64,000 nt of DNA from Eupeodes corollae (lineage: Eukaryota; Arthropoda; Insecta; Diptera; Syrphidae). The position numbers and the translations under genes were made by a program. The stretch is taken from assembly GCF_945859685.1 (NCBI RefSeq), contig NC_079149.1:21921118-21985117 (forward strand), in the 5' to 3' direction. Each line of letters starts with the position of its first letter. The stretch's first letter is position 1. Below the pieces are notes generated by a model. That model had not been told where the DNA came from. It saw only the letters and a list, made by a program, of their open reading frames with translations, and ran no database searches. This document shows positions 58,306-64,000 of this stretch, piece by piece.

Positions 58306-60527
58306 CAACTCCTACTCTCACCTCCCCGTGGTGAACATCGGGTGCCTAGTACATCAACTGGAGATTGGGTTCCAACCCCAGTGGAAAGTTGTTGGGGGCA
58401 GCAAACGAGAGAGGTGGGGAGAGGTGTTTCGACTAAGGCACCTCTCCTTATTCAAACGGCAGTAAGTAAGGTTGAACTACTTAGTGAACACCTTATAGGG
58501 CTTCTTCGACTTATTTGGAACCCAGGCCTGTAAGGAGCGGTTTTATTCGGCTCCCCATCCTTGGAGTTATACTTAGGATCTGGCCCTCCAGGATGGGGGT
58601 TGTGCGTTGGGGTGACTTCCTGGCCACGTACAAACCTCCTAGTTGCGAAGCACCAGCAAGCCTCGGATACGGACGGATTTACTGTTGACAACCAACGCAA
58701 ACGAATAGAGGACAACGAACTTCGGATATGCACGTGGAATGTTAGGTCCCTTAACAGACCACGTGCGGCCGAAGAATTAGCGGAGGCCCTAGAACGATAT
58801 AAAGCAGATATCACCACCATCCAGGAAATACGATGCTGGGTTTCAAACAGCCACCAACAAGGAACCCCTTGTTTGATGAGGAATGTCGACAGGAAAATGC
58901 AGCCAAACAACAGGCACGCAAAGTGGCGCTACATAAAAGGACGAGAACTGCTCGTGAGCTCTATGATTAGAAGAGGCGAGACAAACTCCGACTTCTCAGA
59001 AGGAAAAAAGAGAGGACATGAGAAACGTGCGGTCGAAGATGTTGAGAAGTATAAAAGCAGGAATGAGGTTCAAAAGTTTTATGAACAGGTGAAACGAAAT
59101 TCACAGGTACATAAACCTAGAACCGAAGGCTGCAAAGACGAAAGTGGAAACATCATAGTGGAACCGCAGTCAATGCTGAGGATATGGAAGGACCACTTCT
59201 GCAGACTGTATAACGGCGATGAAGAACTGAATTCCGCTCTCAGGCAAAATGATCCATTCAATATAGACGACGAAAGCCAACAATTCCGTCCTCCCGATTT
59301 AGACGAAGTAAAGATTGCCATATCTAAGTTGAAGTCTAATAAAGCCGCTAGGGCGGATGGCTTGAATGCCAAGCTCTTTAAAGCAGCTGGAGATAGGTTG
59401 GTTAGGAGCATGCACCAACTTAACTGTAAGATATGCTCGGAAGAAAGCATGCCCGATGAATGGAACCTCAGTATTGTTTGTCCAATCCTGAAAAAAGGAG
59501 ACCCTCTAAACTGCACCAACTATAGCGGAATAAGTCTACTTAACATCGCCTATAAAATCTTCTCTGCCGTAATATGTGAACGTCTAAAGCCCATCGTCAA
59601 CAACCTGATAGGTCCTTATCAGTGTGGTTTTAGACCGGGAAAGTCCACAGTTGATCAAATATTCACATTACGGCAGATCCTGGAAAAAACTCAAGAGCAC
59701 CAAATCGACACCCACCATCTTTTCATCGATTTCAAGGCCGCATATGACAGCATCTACAGGGACGAGCTCCTTAGAGCCATGTCTAGTTTTGACATCCCTG
59801 CCAAACTCGTCCGTTTGTGCAGGATGACCATTGAGAATTCACGCTGCTCCATAAAGGTTGGGAACAACTTAACAGAACCTTTTGATGTCAAAAAAGCTTT
59901 TAGACAAAGTGATGCGCTGTCATGCGATTTTTTTCACATCGTGCTTGAAAGAATAATGCAGAGCTCACACATCAACACTAGAGGCACTATCTTTCAAAAA
60001 TCTGTCCAATTACTGGCATATGCTGATGACATTGACATAATCGGAAGAACTCAGAGTTATGTCAATGGGGCTTTTGTGAGTATTGAGGCAGAGGCGGCAA
60101 AAATGGGTTAAACGGTTAATGAGGGCAAAACAAAGTACATGCTGTCGTCTAGAAAGGACATACAACACCGACGTTTTGGTCAAAACGTCACAATCGACAG
60201 ACGTAACTTTGAGGTAGTCAAGGACTTCGTCTACCTAGGCTCCGCTGTAAACGCAGAAAACAACACCAGCGCTGAGATCAAACGCAGAATAACTCTTGGT
60301 AACCGCTGTTTCTTTGGACTAAGAAAGCAATTGAGTAATAATGTCCTCTCTCGAGGGACCAAAGTGTTGCTATATAAGACCCTTATCATCCCCGTCCTGC
60401 TATACGGTGCAGAAGCATGGACCATGACAAAAGCGGATGAAAGATGGCTCGGTCACGGAGAAGTTTGTTGGGTGAGGCCCTAGTTCACACACGACTGTAG
60501 CGCCACCTTAAGTAAGTAAGCAATAAT
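58306..60527 (+). mobile_element. RTE-like LINE, copy B
   Basis: Begins with the same 5' sequence as copy A (CAACTCCTACTCTCACCTCC). It has lost most of the endonuclease: after QEIR (58832) it jumps to the linker at CTGGGTTTCAAACAGCCACC. It retains a complete reverse transcriptase palm and thumb, then a second deletion near 60455 removes most of the C-terminal domain. It ends with AGGCCCTAGTTCACAC, GACTGTAGCGCCACC and a TTAAGTAAGTAAGC tail. The microsatellite-like tail and endonuclease style fit the RTE clade. Confidence 0.85.
58561..60483 (+). pseudogene. reverse transcriptase frame of RTE copy B
   Basis: A single frame of about 640 codons interrupted only by one TAA at 60109 (after AAKMG). 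Order: ELRICTWNVRSLNRP (start of endonuclease), deletion, the linker EKRAVEDVEKYKSRNEVQKF near residue 155, then SKLKSNKAARADGLNAKLF, EWNLSIVCPILKKGDPLNC, YQCGFRPGKSTVDQIFTLR, motif A HLFIDFKAAYDSIYRDELL (about 387), motif B KKAFRQSDALSCDFF (about 443; the usual RQGD Gly is Ser here) and motif C LLAYADDIDIIGRT (about 483). After the stop come FVYLGSAVNAE and TLIIPVLLYGAEAWTMTKAD. The frame then closes with sequence out of phase because of the C-terminal deletion. The copy is otherwise young. The first ~80 codons before ELRIC are probably untranslated. Confidence 0.85.
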
Positions 60528-60742
60528 CCGTTGAGAACTAGGGCCTAGTGACTTACAACTCTCAACCATTCCTTTGTGTGAGAACTGTTGTCAAGGGTGG
60601 GGAAATACAGTTTTAATTCTGAGAAAGCACTTTTCATAACAAGAATTACTCTTGGAGGATTTGTCAATTCCTAGTAAGATGTAATACCACTGTAAGGAAC
60701 TGTAGAAGGCACCAACACGCTAACCATCATGCCACGGAAACT
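60528..60742 (-). mobile_element. SINE S4
   Basis: Minus-strand SINE lying tail to tail with RTE copy B. A-box region (GGTTAGCGTG-like in reverse at 60716-60728) is present; the B box has been lost to a deletion. The body matches S1 (CTTGGAGGATTTGTCAATTCC on the given strand). Its 3' end reads AGGCCCTAGTTCTCAACGGAT and then runs into the RTE tail without the GCGCCACC end. Confidence 0.8.
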
Positions 60743-60845
60743 ACTATTGATAAAGATAATGCATTTGACCTTAAGCTTATCACAATAATTTCCTTACAAA
60801 ACTTTTCAATGTCATGTCCAACTTTTTGAGGGGTTAATACTGTTA

Positions 60846-61025
60846 ATCTGATAGTCTGATACTCTGATATTCTGATATTCTGATATTCCGATATTCTGAT
60901 ATTCTGATGTTCTCATATCCTGGTATTCTGATGTTCTGTTGTTCTGATATTCTGATAGCAAATTTTCTGATATTCTGCTGATACTCTGATATTCCGAAAT
61001 TTTGATAATTTTATAGTCTGATGTA
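60846..61025. repeat. CTGATATT microsatellite/minisatellite
   Basis: Tandem CTGATATT units with variants (CTGATACT, CTGATGTT, CCGATATT, CTGATAGC). The core near 60870-60910 is nearly regular at 8 bases; the right half is diverged. It could be a plain microsatellite or a one-orientation relative of the phrase repeats FB1-FB4. Confidence 0.85.
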
Positions 61026-61604
61026 TCGAATACATAAATTGAAGCATGTTTCTCTGGATTATGTTCATCCTTAGAAGTTCAAGACTGATTTTCAAACCAA
61101 AAATTGTCATTTGTATGTAAATATTTTGGAATATCTCAAAGCTTCAAATCAAAAACAAACAAACAACACAAATGGTTAAGTACCAGCCCGCAAAACCAGC
61201 TTATTGTTTTTTTGAAAAATAACATTATCCTTCACTATACTGATGTCTACCCAGACTTCCTGTTTAAATACCCCACACATGCCTTAACGTTTCTAGTGAA
61301 AGAATGCATCCAATCCCTTAGAAATCCCTATAGAAATATTGACATTGTGCAATATGTTGCATTTTCACATCCACGCAAGATTGCTTTTCCGTTTTCCAAC
61401 AAATTCGAGAAGCTCAATTGCGTCTCATAAATAACCCAAGTATTTGCACTTTAGGATTCTCGAATAGAGGAAAGCCTTCTGTGTGTACACAATTGCTATA
61501 CCCATGGAGAAAAGATCTTTATGGTGTCATGTTATATGAACAAAAAAAGAATAAAGGACCATCATCCCTTTCTACAATAGTATCCTACCCCAGGACTCAA
61601 GCTA

Positions 61605-61706
61605 ATGCGCCTCATCGTCATCGTCCTTGTTGTCGTCGTCGTCCAACCAACTGCTAAAACTGCCACCACTTCGGCCAAGAATGGAAAACTAGATTTAACC
61701 TGTTGA
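61605..61706 (+). other. short ORF with hydrophobic N-terminus
   Basis: 33 codons: MRLIVIVLVVVVVQPTAKT then Ser/Lys/Asn-rich to a TGA at 61704. It looks like a signal peptide plus short mature part, but the Val/Ile run comes from a GTC/ATC-type simple repeat, so chance is likely. Confidence 0.15.
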
Positions 61707-61719
61707 TTCCGTTAAAGTG

Positions 61720-62630
61720 ATAAATGAGCAAAGTGCAAATATAAATTTCCGACTCTCTCTCTCGAAGACTATAAATATACACACATAGAAAAGGCGTCTA
61801 GTAAAGTATCTACACTATTTTACGGATTTTTCAAATCGGAGGAATCTGAAAAACGCTTGCCACACCATAAGCATCTTCGGTTGGGTGTTCTTTTGCCGGA
61901 TTTGAAATCGGAACTTGAAACAGAATGCATTGAGGCGTGAAATGGCTTTTGTAGAGTTTTGTAAAAAGAACGCTTTGCGTCGTCGCGTCCGTGCGTCGGA
62001 AAAAAGAAAAACAAACATTATTAGAAGCCAGTTCGACTCCTTTATAATGCAACAGAGTATAGTGCAATATTGTGCTTGAGGCAATGCATTGGGATGAAGT
62101 TTATGCCTTATTCAAGGTTGCCAACGAAGCTGACGAATTTCAGAATGTAGAATGTTTAAATGGAGGGCGTGTAGGGTATAGCGGGTATACTACATTCCAA
62201 AGGACCATCATCAGAGACTCTGTGTAGGTAACATACAGCTCTAAGGGCTTATAAATAAATTCCTGGAGTATTTCGAACATTCACCTGTTGATCTGGATTC
62301 TGGTTATTTATGCCAAACGCACATTGTAGATACATTAGTGAAGGAACAGTATAAGTGTGGAGTATGTGTTGCCTTGGGTTGGTCCTTAGTTGTGAGAGAA
62401 TTGCAAATTCCTTGAGCATAGAAGCAGCTGGAGCCGGAAAATGGATTTTGTTTTTTTTTCGTATCATCTATAGTGATGAATCTATGAGACACACATAACT
62501 TAAAGATATACATTAGGGTGACGCGAAAATGTATAGAAAGAAATACGTTTTAAGCCCTCTACTTTAGATAAAAACTTAAAATGTTTTTTAAAATAAAACT
62601 CTTTCAGTATCGATTTTTTTTTGGAATAAT
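61720..62630. other. non-coding stretch
   Basis: 61815-62084 is open in three overlapping frames on the minus strand (89, 78 and 64 codons) without family resemblance. No feature called. Confidence 0.35.
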
Positions 62631-62638
62631 CTATTTAT

Positions 62639-62877
62639 AGTACCTGTGGCGTAATGTTTAGTGCATAGGGCTGTCATATTTATGAGTTTTTTTACGGTCC
62701 TGATTGTGGCGAATAATTGATAAATCTTCTCTTCCAAGTGTTGAGTGCTTTCTCAAATAAGACGTTTACATTCAGCTTAAAATTGTAGATCCCTTTTATC
62801 CCTGACAACATTACTTGCACACAGGAATCGTTAAGTCACTAGGCCCTAGTTCCCAATCAACTGTTGCGCTACCTAAT
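62639..62877 (+). mobile_element. SINE S5
   Basis: Diverged plus-strand copy. It has the head (AGTACCTGTGGCGTAATG), A box region (TGTTTAGTGCATAGGG) and body (GTGCTTTCTCAAATAAG, CAGCTTAAAATTGTAG). It also keeps a complete 3' end: AGGCCCTAGTTCCCAATC, AACTGTTGCGCTACC, then TAATTGATTTAATG. The B box is eroded. It confirms that the RTE-like 3' end belongs to the SINE. Confidence 0.8.
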
Positions 62878-63018
62878 TGATTTAATGTTTTGGACAGAAT
62901 TATTTGCTTACAGCGTTAAGGAAAACTTCGATATCTTTGAATAAAGATGTTAAGTTACCTGAGGTTTTTTTAAGCTCAGCAACAGTAAGATATGTACAAT
63001 TTTACATTATATTCTTAT

Positions 63019-63132
63019 GGATTCCAAATAAAACTGAGGTCCTAATCCTAAGGTCCTTACCGCTTTAAGACCATAGGATTCCAAATAAAACTGAGGTCCT
63101 AATCCTAAGGTTCTTACCGCTCTTAGACCACC
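63019..63132. repeat. 57-bp tandem duplication
   Basis: Two adjacent copies of a 57-bp unit beginning GGATTCCAAATAAAACTGAG (63019 and 63076), differing at a few positions near the end (CTTTAAGACCATA against CTCTTAGACCACC). Confidence 0.9.
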
Positions 63133-63139
63133 GGTTAAT

Positions 63140-64000
63140 AAGGAGTAATATATTTATAAAAGATCAGCAACTGTTTTTCTTACTTAATTTATAATTTACC
63201 TTAGGGGAAGTTTAAAGTTGTAGCACTTTTTTATAGCTTTTAAGCCATAAATTTATGCAGCTTAGTTCTTCTTGATTTCCGAATTTCTCTTGCATTTAAG
63301 ATGGTCACCATTTCGGAAAAAATGTGACTTTTTATTCTCTAAATGTGTTATATAGAGTGTTTTAAAAAAACCTTTGTTACCATTTCAATTTCTAGGTCTC
63401 GATGTAAATCGCTATTTTGTATTCACCTAAGGACATTATTATTCCATTAAGGACTTATTTTTAGAATTTTTGGATCGGTTCAGCATTTTTTAGTTCTTTG
63501 AACAGCCCCATAGTTTTTTTTCTGGTCACTAGTACATCTGTCTCTGCTTCAAGCTTATCTCATCTTTTGACCCAAGTGTCAATCCGTAGCAAAAGAGAAA
63601 TATCTAATAATATAGTTGAGTCTTTCTTCACCACATCCATAATTCAACTCACTTTCTCTATCTTGAAGTTTTTTTTCCTGAATCCTTAGTGATCATTCCG
63701 AACTAGTTTTCCTTCTTCCATTATTTTTTCGAGGTTTTTTAGCAGAATTTTAAAAGAATTACGAAGTGCACGACATGCATTTTGATTTGAACGCAAATTT
63801 TTATAAGAAGCCTAAATAACTTTCAAGAATTACCAATGGTTCAAATTAAGCTAGGCTTAAATTGAGAAATTTTAAATGAAAAGCAGAAAAAACTTGAGGT
63901 TTAGGTGTGATTCAAATTCAATATCGGCCCTTTAAATCCTTTAAATCAGCAACTGGGAATTAATTTCTTAGAGCTACTAAATTTTAACTCGCATTCCCAG
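63140..64000. other. AT-rich non-coding end of window
   Basis: No gene or repeat recognised. A 63-codon frame at 63498-63689 is Ser/Phe-rich and featureless. Confidence 0.4.

Noticed and set aside
61605..61706. secreted peptide gene
   Set aside because: The hydrophobic run is generated by GTC/ATC simple repeats and there is no splice or conservation evidence, so it is kept only as a low-confidence ORF.
1..64000. LTR retrotransposon or endogenous virus
   Set aside because: No gag, protease, integrase, envelope or long terminal repeat pairs were seen; all reverse transcriptases here are of the non-LTR type.

Overview
The window looks like repeat-rich euchromatin from an insect, most likely a higher fly (Diptera). 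It is strongly AT-rich and dominated by decayed transposons. The mariner-type transposases, APE-type non-LTR retrotransposons, spliced genes with short insect-style splice sites and a takeout/JHBP-like exon all fit an insect; the order is inference. There are no prokaryotic operons, CRISPR arrays, rRNA genes or viral genes.

Layout: 1-1000 is a mariner remnant (minus) fused to an RTE-type endonuclease fragment. 3405-5197 holds two oppositely oriented copies of a dispersed element I call K172, because it carries about 172-bp internal tandem repeats. 5470-5990 and 9115-9500 are two more mariner remnants. 7307-8847 is a 5'-truncated LINE (family L) with a clear target-site duplication. 11934-15530 is a K172 copy interrupted by a minus-strand LINE (family J). 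19100-22275 is a CR1/jockey-like LINE (family C) embedded in a CCCAAAATGTCA-type repeat; further family C copies lie at 28905-30190 (plus) and 32415-34580 (minus). 37516-39008 holds a tRNA-derived SINE with its duplication, a perfect long inverted repeat and another K172 copy. 39728-41300 is LINE family N. 41777-43855 is a SINE split by a family L LINE. 44442-47550 is the best host-gene candidate, a two-exon gene whose intron carries a SINE and a foldback-like repeat. 51190-52562 is a near complete minus K172 copy. 52680-54720 is a cluster of foldback-like repeats, an RTE 3' end and another LINE (family Q). 54850-55159 is a takeout/JHBP-like exon remnant (minus). 56564-60527 holds two RTE-like copies around a 200-N assembly gap. 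60528-64000 holds two more SINEs, a CTGATATT microsatellite and a 57-bp duplication.

The elements interact. The SINE ends in about 33 bases that closely match the 3' end of the RTE-like LINE, which suggests that the LINE's reverse transcriptase mobilised it. Several nested insertions (L in SINE, J in K172, foldback in Q, SINE in foldback) give a relative chronology. At least four short repeats share one architecture, an 8-15 base phrase repeated degenerately in both orientations, and together with K172 they are the best candidates for undescribed elements. Host coding content is small: the two-exon gene, a possible 47-codon exon at 35565-35707 (minus), and the decayed takeout-like exon.
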